Origin: Myxococcales bacterium
GTDB lineage: Bacteria; Myxococcota; UBA727; VGSZ01
NCBI GenBank assembly: GCA_023248635.1
Contig: JAHFED010000046.1
Coordinates: 1 to 55,564, forward strand
Length of the DNA: 55,564 bases
Reading direction: 5' to 3'
Shown: positions 25,810 to 36,751 of the stretch, one piece after another
How positions within the stretch are numbered: the first letter of the stretch is position 1
Layout of the letters: every line of letters starts with the position of its first letter
Made by a program: the position numbers and the translations under genes
The notes under the pieces: model-generated
Database searches by the model: none
Told to the model about the DNA's origin: nothing
What the model saw: the letters and a program-made list of their open reading frames with translations, nothing else

Positions 25810-27102
25810 TCAGGTGGCGCGCCGGAGCACCGCAGCGAAGAAGCCATCGGTGCCGTGGCGGACGGGATCCAGCGCCAGCACGTCGTCGTCGACGTCGGCG
25901 GCAGCGAGCGCGATGCCCAGCTCGGCCAGTCGGGCGTGGGCGGGCACAAGCTGAAACGTGGAGTCGCTCGCGAGGAAGGCGTCGACGATGTGTCGGTTCT
26001 CGTCGTCGAGCAGGGAACAGGTCGCGTAGACGAGGTGTCCGCCGGGCTTCACGAGGGCCGCATGGCGTCGCAGCAGCTCGGTCTGCAGGCCTTGCAGCCG
26101 TGAGACGTCCCCCTCCTGCAGTCGCCAGCCTGTATCGGGATTGCGCCGCAGCACCCCCGAGCCCGAGCAGGGAGCGTCGACGACGACGACGTCGCATTCG
26201 TTTCGGAGGCGCTTCAGGGCCTTCTTGTCGTCGTCGAGATCGTGGACCCGCACGTTGTGCACCCCCGCCCGCGCAGTGCGCTCGCGCAGGGCCTGCAGGC
26301 GACCCCCGTGCACATCCAGAGCGATGAGGGTGCCCTTGTTCTGCATGGCCGCCGCCAGCGCGAGGGTCTTGCCCCCCGCACCTGCGCAGCCGTCGACGAC
26401 GCGCATGCCCGCCCGGGCGCCGGCCAAGAGGGCGACCAATTGGCTGCCTTCGTCTTGCACCTCGAACAGGCCCTCACGAAAAGCCGCCGTGCGGAACACA
26501 TTGCTGCGGCGCTCGACGACGACGCCGACGGGGGACCGTGCGCAGGCCCTCACCACCACGCCGACGTCGGCCAAGGCGCGCACCAAGCCAGGTCGGTCGA
26601 TCTTGAGGGTGTTCACCCGCAGGGTCTGGGGCGGCGCTGTCGTCGACGACAGGGCCAGCGCTTCCCCGCCGCGGGCCACCAGGCGGGCGCACAACCACTC
26701 GGGCAAGGAGGCGCGCACAGCCAAGGATCCCCGGGCGACGACGTCGACGACGACATCCTGCAGGCGCTGCGATTGGGTTGGCGGCAGCGGGAGATCGAGG
26801 GCGCGCAGGCCTTCGAGCAGCAGCGCAGCCCACACGGCGGTCTCGGGCGCTTCGGGCGAGCCCTGCGCCAGGAGCTCGGCGGCGATCGCATCCAGCACAC
26901 GCCGCCGCCGCCACATCCCCTGGACCGTGTCGACCACGAAGGCCCGGGCGGGGTCGGGCCGACCCTTCATGTGCGCGCGCAAGAAGGCAGCCACGACGGG
27001 ATCCAAAGGCCGGTTGACGTCGAGGCCGGCGCGGTAGAGCCGTCCCGCTTCGCGCACTCCCATGGGATCCAGCCGCACCACCAGCAGGGCGTCGGCGAGC
27101 AC
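25810..27102 (-). CDS. rsmB: RsmB/NOP-family 16S rRNA (cytosine-5) methyltransferase
   Basis: 430 residues, matching E. coli RsmB (429). It methylates C967 of 16S rRNA with SAM. An N-terminal NusB-like helical domain (1-145) precedes the catalytic domain. SAM motif I is VVDGCAGAGGKTLALAAAM; the two catalytic cysteines are in VVVDAPCSGSGVLRRNPD and HLVYATCSLLDDEN. The start is GTG 27102 or the later ATG about 13 codons in. The gene is 28 bases from the NtrC-type gene and on the same strand, so it may be co-transcribed. A divergent small gene lies upstream. Confidence 0.9.
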   Translation of the reverse strand: MLADALLVVRLDPMGVREAGRLYRAGLDVNRPLDPVVAAFLRAHMKGRPDPARAFVVDTVQGMWRRRRVLDAIAAELLAQGSPEAPETAVWAALLLEGLRALDLPLPPTQSQRLQDVVVDVVARGSLAVRASLPEWLCARLVARGGEALALSSTTAPPQTLRVNTLKIDRPGLVRALADVGVVVRACARSPVGVVVERRSNVFRTAAFREGLFEVQDEGSQLVALLAGARAGMRVVDGCAGAGGKTLALAAAMQNKGTLIALDVHGGRLQALRERTARAGVHNVRVHDLDDDKKALKRLRNECDVVVVDAPCSGSGVLRRNPDTGWRLQEGDVSRLQGLQTELLRRHAALVKPGGHLVYATCSLLDDENRHIVDAFLASDSTFQLVPAHARLAELGIALAAADVDDDVLALDPVRHGTDGFFAAVLRRAT

Positions 27103-27252
27103 GGCGGGGCCGGCAACGGGGTGTTCTGCTTCTGCACGCTTGGCCTGGCACGCAGGCTGCTGAGTGCCTCAAATGCGGTTGACTCGTTCCGACGAAAGAG
27201 ACGAACGTGCCGAACCGCACTAACCTGCGACATCCCACCAGGAGGAACCACG

Positions 27253-27432
27253 ATGACTCTCCTTGCTACCCTTCTCGCGACCCTGTTGTCCTTCATCAAC
27301 CTGAGCGGAACCGGCAGCCGTGCCGACTTCATCAGCAAGGATCAGGACCTCCGCGACACCCGCAACCAGCAGGCCTTCCACGAGGAAGAAATGTTCTCGG
27401 CCGGCCAGATGGGTCACTGCCCCCACGGCTGA
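27253..27432 (+). CDS. 59-residue hydrophobic-leader peptide, function unknown
   Basis: A short gene supported by a strong ribosome binding site: AGGAGG at 27239-27244, eight bases before ATG 27253. The N-terminus MTLLATLLATLLSFINLSG is hydrophobic, like an export signal or membrane anchor. The rest is polar and charged (RADFISKDQDLRDTRNQQAF, then HEEEMFSAGQMGHCPHG) with one Cys near the end. It sits alone between divergent rsmB and hutH. A TTGACT at about 27179 could be a -35 box, but no clear -10 was found. Its stop codon is the first codon of a tandem hairpin array that ends in a terminator. No family is recognised. Confidence 0.6.
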   Translation: MTLLATLLATLLSFINLSGTGSRADFISKDQDLRDTRNQQAFHEEEMFSAGQMGHCPHG

Positions 27433-27591
27433 ATTGTCTAAGGTTCATCGCCTGGCGGCGATGAATTCACCGACAGCGCTTCGCGTGTCGGTGAATTGTC
27501 TAAGGTTCATCGCCTGGCGGCGATGAATTCACCGACAGCGCTTCGCGTGTCGGTGAATTGTCTAAGGTTCATCGCCTGGCGGCGATGAATT
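27430..27591. repeat. 62-bp tandem repeat, 2.6 copies, two hairpins per unit
   Basis: Units start at 27430, 27492 and 27554 (period 62; the third stops after 38 bases). Full units appear identical. Each contains TTCATCGCC-TGGC-GGCGATGAA and TTCACCGACA-(10-base loop)-TGTCGGTGAA, so the transcript could fold into a row of five hairpins. The first unit begins at the TGA stop codon of the 59-residue peptide gene. GAATTGTCT recurs at each unit start and once more at the array end. Confidence 0.93.
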
Positions 27592-27607
27592 GTCTTTGCT
27601 CTTGGAG

Positions 27608-27640
27608 CACGCAAAACCCCCGCTCGGCGGGGGTTTTGCG
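27608..27640 (+). terminator. intrinsic terminator after the tandem hairpin array
   Basis: GCAAAACCCCCGC and GCGGGGGTTTTGC form a perfect stem with a tiny loop, followed by G/T-rich sequence. The A/T outer pairs make it work in both directions. It separates the small peptide gene from hutH. The remainder of the spacer up to 27748 shows no gene. Confidence 0.85.
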
Positions 27641-27748
27641 TTTGGGGCCGCCGGCGTTGCCGCTGGTCGCCGGGGCAGGTGAAGCCCTGGGCTCCAGGAC
27701 GGGGATCGGGTCCTTCGCGGCTGGGTGGCGCTCTGGTAGCGCAGCGGC

Positions 27749-29306
<1,558 letters not shown>

Positions 29307-29308
<2 letters not shown>

Positions 29309-29352
29309 TCCCTGGATTCAGTTGAGTTTGCACTCAACTGAACCCAGGGATT
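29307..29352. terminator. 20-bp stem hairpin at the end of hutH
   Basis: Arms 29307-29326 and 29333-29352 (AATCCCTGG...GTTGAG and its complement) pair over 20 positions with one mismatch and a 6-base loop. The left arm includes the last two bases of the hutH stop. There is no U-tract beyond TTGTGTTT. A degenerate echo of the right arm (TTCAACTGATCTCTGGGATT) occurs at 29447-29466, next to the convergent SDR stop. A G/C hairpin (GGAGGGGGC...GCCCCCTCC) at about 29360-29380 sits between them. Confidence 0.8.
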
Positions 29353-29482
29353 GTGTTTCGGAGGGGGCTGCGCCCCCTCCCGTCGTCGAGCAAGTCGCCG
29401 ACGGGGCCCTCCCCATCCGTGGTCGCTCCGCTCCCGAAGATGCAGATTCAACTGATCTCTGGGATTAGGTCACGGGGTTCAC

Positions 29483-30208
29483 TCACCAGGGCAAGCGCTC
29501 GCCCAGGTGCAGGAGGGCAGCGTGCGGAAACTGCTCGCGGGCCATCGTGACCAGACCGACGACGGTCTTCGCGCCGTCTTGCACTTCCATGGGTGCGGCG
29601 TCGCTGCCCAGGTCGGTTTTTACCCAGCCCGGATGCGCGGCGGTGACGGCGATCTTCTTGTCTTTGAGCTTGTTGCTCTGCAGCACGGTCAGCATGTTCA
29701 AGGCTGCCTTCGACGTCGCGTAGCCCTCGGTGGAGTGGCCGCCCATCTGCTCCCACAACGTCTGCACGCTGCCCATGCTGCCGAGGATGCTCGAGTGGTT
29801 GATCACGCGCGCGTCGTCGCTCTTGGCCAGGAGGGGCAGGAAGCCCTCGGTGACCTGCCAGGGGCCGACGACGTTGGCGTCGTAGGTCTTGCGCATCTTG
29901 TCGGCGGTCATCGGCGAGCCATCCCAGTCGAGAGAGATGCCGGCGTTGTTCACCAGCACGTCAAGCTTGCCGAACTTGTCGGCGACGAACTTCACGGCGC
30001 TGGCGATGTGATCGGGGTTTGTGACCTCGAGACGGACGGCATGGGCGCTCACACCGTCTTTGGCGAGCAGCTCGACGGCGGCCTTGCCCGCGCGCTCATC
30101 GCGGCTGCCGACGACGACGACGTAGCCTTGCTTGCCGAGTTGGCGGGCGATTTCGAGGCCGAGACCTTTGTTGGCGCCGGTGATGAGGGCGATCTTCTGT
30201 GCGGTCAT
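29483..30208 (-). CDS. SDR oxidoreductase, carbonyl reductase-like
   Basis: 241 residues. Classical SDR with TGANKGLGLEIARQL (nucleotide site), NNAG in VLVNNAGISLD, the catalytic Ser region INHSSILGSMGS and YATSKAALNM. The extended loop between Ser and Tyr (LWEQMGGHSTEG) and the TGANKG motif resemble the carbonyl reductase 1 subgroup. ATG 30208 has GGAGAGATCA upstream. It stands alone, downstream of the Ser/Thr kinase but separated by about 90 bases on the same strand. Substrate unknown. Confidence 0.88.
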   Translation of the reverse strand: MTAQKIALITGANKGLGLEIARQLGKQGYVVVVGSRDERAGKAAVELLAKDGVSAHAVRLEVTNPDHIASAVKFVADKFGKLDVLVNNAGISLDWDGSPMTADKMRKTYDANVVGPWQVTEGFLPLLAKSDDARVINHSSILGSMGSVQTLWEQMGGHSTEGYATSKAALNMLTVLQSNKLKDKKIAVTAAHPGWVKTDLGSDAAPMEVQDGAKTVVGLVTMAREQFPHAALLHLGERLPW

Positions 30209-30297
30209 TGATCTCTCCGGGTTGTGGACTGCGGGCGTTGGATGAGCGACCCCGAGCTGCGTTGCGCGAGGGCTCGGCGTTTTTTCCCGGATCTACT

Positions 30298-32430
30298 TCA
30301 GCGCTGGCAGCGCTCGACGCAGCGGGGAGCCGCCTCTTTGAGGGAACGCAGCTCATCGGTGCTGAGGCTCATCACCGATCCCGCCGAGGTGACGACGGAG
30401 GGCGCGCAGGCGACGCGGGTCAGGCAGAACTGGCGCAAATACTCGACCTGATCCTTGAAGGACTTCGGCGTCCGAGGAGGCGGCGTCTTCGGCTTCGGGG
30501 CCTTCTTCTTGGCTGGGGGCTCCTCGACCCGGGCTGCGCCGGCGTCTGTCGCATCCGTCGTCCCAGCATCCGCCGCCGCCGCCAGCGCGCTCGCGCCGGC
30601 GTCGACGGAATCGTGGACCGCGCGGCCGGCATCGACGACTTCCATCAAGGCGGTCCCAGCGTCGATGACAAGGGGCGGCGGGGGGGGCACGAGCACGACG
30701 CCGGCGTCGACGAGGGGCGGCGGTGGTTCGGCGATGACGACGACGCCGGCATCGCTCTCGGGCTGCAGCGGTGTCGTCTTTGGCTTGAGCAGTCGGGGAA
30801 CGGCCACGATGGCCAGTCCGCCGATCAGCGCGACGACGACGAGCCCCAGCAAGAGCGCCAGCACCGGGGACGCCGCCTTCTTCTTCGGCGCCAAGGGCGG
30901 CAGGGGCTCGGGACGCGAACGCGCAGCCGCTCGTTTGGGGGGATCCGCAGTCTTCGGTTCGAGCTCGGCCTCGGTGTCGTTGGCGCGGGGTCCGAGTCGA
31001 CCGGCCACCGTGGCCTCGATCCTGTTGCCCCCTTGCTGGCCGAGCGGAGCAACGACCGCCCGCTCGGAGGCGCTCGAGAGCGAGTCGGCAGTGTCGACGT
31101 GGAAACTGTCGGGGACGTCGTCTTCGCTGATGGGATCGCGGGGGAGCTGGGTCTCGGCGTTTGGATCTGCGAAGCGCGACATCATGTTCTGCAGCTCGCG
31201 CAGGTGGTCGGCGCCGCGTCCGCCGAGCTGCGCAGGATCGAAGATCTGCGTCTTCACTTCGGCGGAGCGAGAGGCCCCGAGATCGCTGAGGGCGCTCTGC
31301 ATTTCACTCGGCGAGCGGAACAGGCGGGTGCGGGCCTCGGCAATGCCGGTGGCTTGCAGAATCATCTCGCGCTCGTGAGCCTGTTCGCTGCCAAACGCAT
31401 CCCGCATGAACTTGCTCGCGTCGCGGCGCATGTTCTTCAGATCGACGCCGCGGGCCTCGGCGACGTCGAGCAGGGCATCGCGGAATTCGCCGGCGCCGCG
31501 GTAGCGTTTCTGCGGATCGTTCTGCAGGGCGACGTCGAGCAGGTGGCGCCAGTCTTGGTCGATGTCGCGCCAGGAGTTGGGCCGGTGGTCGCCCTTCATC
31601 GCCACCCGCCACACCTGTTCTTCGGGCAGGCCCTCGTAGAAGCGCTCGTTGGCGATGAACTCGTACAGCACGACGGCAGCGGAGTAGACGTCGCTGCGGC
31701 CGTCGAGGGCCTTGTCGCGCACCTGCTCGGGCGCGTTGTAGCGCAGCTTGCCCACCATGACGCCTGGTCGCGTCAGCTCGCGTTTCAGCTCATGCGCCGC
31801 CAGACCGAAATCGATGAGCTTGGTGTTGCCGTCGAAGCCCAACATGACGTTGTGAGGCGATACGTCGCGGTGAACGATGTTCAGGGGCTGGTTGGTGTCG
31901 GCATCGTCGAGCCCATGGGCGTGAGCGAGGGCCTCGAGCATGTCGGCGACGACGTGGACCATGAGGGCTTCGGGCAGGGCGCGTCCGAGCTTTTGGGCCC
32001 GCGTCTGCACATCGCGCAGGTTGCGCCCCGAGATGAACTCGAGACTGAGAAAGTAGGTCTTGTCGATGATGCCGGCGTCGATGGTGCGAGCGATGCGCGG
32101 GTGGTGGAGCTTCTGCACCACCCGTGCTTCGTCGAGAAAGCGCCCCACTGCTTCACGATCCGCCTTGAGATCCGAGCGCACGGTTTTGACGACGCAGACT
32201 TCAGGCGCGCCAGCCCCGGAACTGATGAGCACTTCTTCGTGCGCGGTGCGGCCCGCTGGGCTTTGGCGTTTCGATGTCTCTTCGGTTGGCAACGGCCGCA
32301 GCGCCAGGAACACAGCGCCCATACCTCCCTGGGCAATGAGCCGCAGCAGGGTGAAAGGCCCGAAAGGCCGCGGCAGGTCTTGGGAGTCGACGGACACGGC
32401 GTCCCTGCTGCCTCGTCTTTCCTGGGTCAC
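30298..32430 (-). CDS. membrane-anchored Ser/Thr protein kinase
   Basis: 710 residues. The cytoplasmic kinase domain (about 22-320) has the glycine loop AQGGMGAVFLAL, Lys in VCVVKTVRS, HRDVSPHNVML (about 186), DFG in LIDFGLAA and APE in YNAPEQ, so all catalytic residues are present. The HRDVSPHN form is common in myxobacterial kinases. A linker leads to one transmembrane helix (about 520-545, ALLLGLVVVALIGGLAIVAV). The outer part is rich in DAG units (at least seven, e.g. SDAGVVVI, VDAGRAVHD) and Lys/Pro, ending in a four-Cys C-terminal segment. An extra about 30-residue insert in the N-lobe contains a repeat-derived peptide. Start is GTG 32430. Confidence 0.9.
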   Translation of the reverse strand: MTQERRGSRDAVSVDSQDLPRPFGPFTLLRLIAQGGMGAVFLALRPLPTEETSKRQSPAGRTAHEEVLISSGAGAPEVCVVKTVRSDLKADREAVGRFLDEARVVQKLHHPRIARTIDAGIIDKTYFLSLEFISGRNLRDVQTRAQKLGRALPEALMVHVVADMLEALAHAHGLDDADTNQPLNIVHRDVSPHNVMLGFDGNTKLIDFGLAAHELKRELTRPGVMVGKLRYNAPEQVRDKALDGRSDVYSAAVVLYEFIANERFYEGLPEEQVWRVAMKGDHRPNSWRDIDQDWRHLLDVALQNDPQKRYRGAGEFRDALLDVAEARGVDLKNMRRDASKFMRDAFGSEQAHEREMILQATGIAEARTRLFRSPSEMQSALSDLGASRSAEVKTQIFDPAQLGGRGADHLRELQNMMSRFADPNAETQLPRDPISEDDVPDSFHVDTADSLSSASERAVVAPLGQQGGNRIEATVAGRLGPRANDTEAELEPKTADPPKRAAARSRPEPLPPLAPKKKAASPVLALLLGLVVVALIGGLAIVAVPRLLKPKTTPLQPESDAGVVVIAEPPPPLVDAGVVLVPPPPPLVIDAGTALMEVVDAGRAVHDSVDAGASALAAAADAGTTDATDAGAARVEEPPAKKKAPKPKTPPPRTPKSFKDQVEYLRQFCLTRVACAPSVVTSAGSVMSLSTDELRSLKEAAPRCVERCQR
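32204..32243. repeat. repeat copy inside the kinase gene, N-lobe insert
   Basis: Bases 32204-32243 (TTCAGGCGCGCCAGCCCCGG and onward to ATGAGCACTTCTTCG) closely match 32437-32476 just upstream of the gene (TTCAGACGCGCCAGCGCCTG and onward to ATGAGCACTTCTTCG). In the kinase frame it encodes EEVLISSGAGAPEV, about residues 66-79, in a segment that other kinases lack. The core GGCGCGCC is a variant of family P. Confidence 0.75.
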
Positions 32431-32436
32431 GACAAT

Positions 32437-32476
32437 TCAGACGCGCCAGCGCCTGGAGCAATGAGCACTTCTTCGC
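32437..32476. repeat. family P variant upstream of the kinase start
   Basis: TTCAGACGCGCCAGCGCCTG followed by GAGCAATGAGCACTTCTTCG. About 33 of 40 positions agree with 32204-32243 by eye. It lies in the divergent spacer between the kinase and the secreted protein gene. Confidence 0.75.
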
Positions 32477-32542
32477 TGCCCGCGGCCGGACAATTGCGCG
32501 AAGGAGGATCCGACTGTTAGCACGGCAAGAGCGGTCGTCGTC

Positions 32543-33424
32543 GTGAACGGGTTCATTCACCTCCTGGTCTCAGCCTTCAGGTCCGCCCGCGACCCGGCCA
32601 TCGGCTCAGGCAGATCGAGGGCCGGGCGCGCGCTGGTAGTGCTGCTCACCCTCGCCAGCGCCGACGTCGCCCGCGCGCTGCCCCTGCTCGCGCTGCTCCC
32701 CACGACGGGCGAGGGCTCGCGCGAGCAGCGCACCAAGCTCGATGCAGCGGTGCGCAAGGCCGTCGTCGCCGACGGCGGCTACGTGGTGCAGAGCGCTCCC
32801 GAGACCCGCGAGCAAATCGCGTTCATGGCCGAGCAAGGCATCATCTGCACGGCGACGGACATTCCTTGCTTGCAGCGCCTCGGGATCTTGTGCGGCGCAC
32901 AGTTCCTCCTCGTCCCCGAAGCCCGCGGCGAGCACGAGCTCGATGTCTCGATGACCCTGCTGGGCGTCGAAGACGGCGTCGGCATCGTTCGCACCGTCTC
33001 GGGGCGTGTGAACCTCGGAAACGCGACGACCAAAGCCCTCACCCGCCAAACCCTGCACGGCGTCGACGACGTCGTGCCTGTCGAGGCTCCGGTCCCTGTG
33101 GCCGCTCCGCCACCGGTGCCCAGGCAGGAAAAAACGGCCGCGTCCGTCGATGAAACCAAGCTGACCGATGTGCAGTTTGCTGGCGCAGCCGTGGCCTCCG
33201 TCGGCGCGGGGCTGGGGGCCATCGCCTTGTTAGGTGCGTTGTCGTGCGAGGCGCTCTTCTGGACGGGCACGGGCAGCGCCAACGCACGCTCGAAGGTGGT
33301 GGCGCCGCTGGGATCGGCGCTTTGGATCGGCACCGTCGTCGGCCTGGCCGCAGCGGGCACCGGGGCGGGCCTCTTCGCGGCTGGAGCGCCCCGCGACGAC
33401 GAACGCCCCACCACGGTTCGATGA
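32543..33424 (+). CDS. secreted or membrane protein with C-terminal two-helix hairpin, function unknown
   Basis: 293 residues. A long signal sequence (RAGRALVVLLTLASADVARA) is followed by an about 130-residue alpha/beta domain containing four cysteines (GIICTATDIPCLQRLGILCG). A Pro/Val spacer follows, then two hydrophobic helices (about 210-232 and 258-282). The first part recalls FlgO/CsgG-like domains that bind a partner outside the cytoplasm (QFLLVPEARGEHELDVSMTL), but this is inference. The two-helix ending is shared with the partial gene at the right edge and with many myxobacterial TPR/PEGA proteins. GTG 32543 is the first start after the repeat. Confidence 0.65.
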   Translation: MNGFIHLLVSAFRSARDPAIGSGRSRAGRALVVLLTLASADVARALPLLALLPTTGEGSREQRTKLDAAVRKAVVADGGYVVQSAPETREQIAFMAEQGIICTATDIPCLQRLGILCGAQFLLVPEARGEHELDVSMTLLGVEDGVGIVRTVSGRVNLGNATTKALTRQTLHGVDDVVPVEAPVPVAAPPPVPRQEKTAASVDETKLTDVQFAGAAVASVGAGLGAIALLGALSCEALFWTGTGSANARSKVVAPLGSALWIGTVVGLAAAGTGAGLFAAGAPRDDERPTTVR

Positions 33425-33496
33425 AGGTTCCAGACCTGCCGCGTGTGGAAGTGCCGATGGTTTGCGCCTGGCACGGCTCAAACGCTCCAACGAAAA

Positions 33497-33528
33497 GCGG
33501 CTCCGCAACTCGCGGGAGTCGCGGAGCC
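33497..33528 (-). terminator. terminator of glnA
   Basis: CGGCTCCGC and GCGGAGCCG form a 9-bp stem with an inner GACTC/GAGTT pairing. On the minus strand it is followed by CTTTTCG. It lies about 20 bases past the glnA stop. Confidence 0.75.
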
Positions 33529-33547
33529 GTCCCGTCGACGCCGTCGT

Positions 33548-34969
<1,422 letters not shown>

Positions 34970-35315
34970 GTGATCTCCGGGAAGGGCAGAACGGCGCTGG
35001 GACACGTCGTCTGCTTCGACTGTGGTTCGGGGTCAACAACGCAGGCTCAGGCGCCGGCTGCGCCTCTTTGGAATCACGGGTCGCAGCCGACACGATGCCC
35101 GCACAGGCACCATGCCTTCGCTACGACCCCATCACTGCTGTTGTTGTTGAGCGCGCAGGGCCCGCATCGCCGACGCCATTGCCCTCGAGGGACCCAGAGG
35201 GCCCTTCGTCGACCCTTCAAGGTGCGCCAGCGTCTTGAACATCAGAACGGCAAGACGCGTCAGCGTCTCGAACATCAACACGGTGGGCACCTGCGCCAAA
35301 GCCATCGATGTCAGT
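34970..35315. other. divergent spacer between glnA and the phospholipase D gene
   Basis: About 345 bases without a convincing gene. The left half must hold the glnA promoter; a small AGGCGC...GCGCCT hairpin is at about 35050. The right end holds two family P copies (35216-35239 and 35250-35272) and no clear ribosome binding site. Confidence 0.6.
35216..35272. repeat. two family P palindromes
   Basis: First copy: arms TTCAAGGTGC/GCGTCTTGAA around GCCA, 35216-35239. Second copy: GCAAGACGCGTCAGCGTC followed by TCGAA, about 35250-35272. Each is followed by CATCA. Confidence 0.85.
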
Positions 35316-36566
35316 ATGCAGTCCCACCACTTTCTCTGTCCATCGAGATTCCCGCTGACTGTTGCTCTCGACGCCTGGCAGAAAACCGCGGGTCGCCTGT
35401 TGCGTCTCGGCGGCGCCTCGCAGGGAAACGAACTCACGCTCTTCGTCGACGGCGACGACACCTTCGAGGCCATGCTGCGGGCCATCGCCAGCGCGCGCGC
35501 GCGTGTGTGGCTCGAGTCCTACATCTTCACGCCCGATCGCATCGGCAGCGCCATCCTCCACGCTTTGGTTGCGGCCGCTGCCCGCGGTGTCGAGGTGCGT
35601 CTGTTGGTCGACGCCTTTGGTTCGCCGGCCATGGACCAAGAGCACGCCGCACCCCTGCTCCAAGCCGGCGGAAAGTTCGCAGCCTTCAACCCGGTCACCT
35701 GGCTGACACGCACGGTATCGATGTTGGGGCCCTTGGCCCGCTTCAAGCCGCGCCACCGGCATCGACACTTCAAGTTGCCCTGGTTCATGCGGGACCACCG
35801 CAAGATCCTCGTGGTCGACGACGACGTCGCCTTCTGCGGCGGGATGAACGTCTCGGTCGACTATGGGAGCTCGCGCCACGGCAACGGGATGTTTCGGGAC
35901 ACCCATCTCCTGCTGATGGGACCGGCCTGTCGCGACCTCGCCGCCGTCTTCGCCGTCTCTTGGCAGCATGCGACCAACGAGAGGCTCGCGGTTTTTCCGG
36001 CGGCGCGCGAGCGAGTCGACGGCAGCCACGTCCAGATCCTCGGCAGCGATCGCTTCCGTCGACGTCGGGGCATTCAGAAGGCGCTGCACCAGGCGGTCAC
36101 GCGGGCGCAACGCAGCATTCGCCTCACCACGCCGTATTTCGTGCCGCCGCCGCCCCTGCTGCGGGCGCTGTGTCGGGCGGCCCGCCGTGGCGTCGACGTC
36201 GCGGTTCTCACCGCTGGGGTCTCAGACGTTCCCATCGCGGCGACGGCTGCGCGCCACCTTTATGGATCGCTGCTGAAGAGCGGGGTCGCCATCTACGAGA
36301 TGACCGGACGAACCCTCCACGCAAAGACGGCGTCCATCGACGGCATCTACGCCCACGTCGGCTCCTTCAATCTCGACCGGTGGAGCTTCGAGCGAAACCT
36401 CGAGGTGTGCGCCATGGCCCTGGATCCTGGCTTTGCCACCGCCCTCGACGGCGTCTTTGAGCGGGACCTGGCCTTGTGCGAGCGCATCACCATCGATCGT
36501 TGGCAGCAGCGCTCCATCGTCGACGTCGTCGTTGGTTGGTTTGCTTGGCATGTGGCGCGCTTGTGA
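35316..36566 (+). CDS. phospholipase D superfamily protein, cardiolipin synthase-like
   Basis: About 416 residues with two HKD motifs, so complete. Motif 1 is MRDHRKILVVDDDVAFCGG (H-x-K-x4-D), motif 2 LHAKTASIDGIYAHVGSFN. The segment VWLESYIFTPDRIGSAILHAL matches cardiolipin synthases, which join two phosphatidylglycerols at the membrane. No N-terminal transmembrane pair of the ClsA type is seen, so ClsB/ClsC-like. A C-terminal hydrophobic WFAWHV stretch is short. ATG 35316 is a guess; TTG 35235 and others are in frame, and there is no good ribosome binding site. Confidence 0.88.
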   Translation: MQSHHFLCPSRFPLTVALDAWQKTAGRLLRLGGASQGNELTLFVDGDDTFEAMLRAIASARARVWLESYIFTPDRIGSAILHALVAAAARGVEVRLLVDAFGSPAMDQEHAAPLLQAGGKFAAFNPVTWLTRTVSMLGPLARFKPRHRHRHFKLPWFMRDHRKILVVDDDVAFCGGMNVSVDYGSSRHGNGMFRDTHLLLMGPACRDLAAVFAVSWQHATNERLAVFPAARERVDGSHVQILGSDRFRRRRGIQKALHQAVTRAQRSIRLTTPYFVPPPPLLRALCRAARRGVDVAVLTAGVSDVPIAATAARHLYGSLLKSGVAIYEMTGRTLHAKTASIDGIYAHVGSFNLDRWSFERNLEVCAMALDPGFATALDGVFERDLALCERITIDRWQQRSIVDVVVGWFAWHVARL

Positions 36567-36751
36567 GGCAGCCGCGCGGGGTCCTTCTCTGTGATTGCCC
36601 ACTCCGCGTCAGCGGGAAGAGACCCGGAGCGGCCAACGGACCGCGCCCTTGTGCGATCATCGTGACGGCCAACACCTTTGGCGATCCCCCTTCGAACACC
36701 CGCGCCCCGGCCGTCGTTTCTGACTGCCCCTGACCCAACCAAAGAGAGCCC

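Noticed and set aside
27430-27591. Tandem repeats considered as a CRISPR array.
   Set aside because: Units are identical from end to end with no variable spacers and contain hairpins in every part; no cas gene is near.
34970-35110. A possible sigma-54 (-24/-12) promoter before glnA.
   Set aside because: The best GG...GC pair (in GGTGCCTGTGCGGGC) has the wrong spacing by one base and weak flanks.
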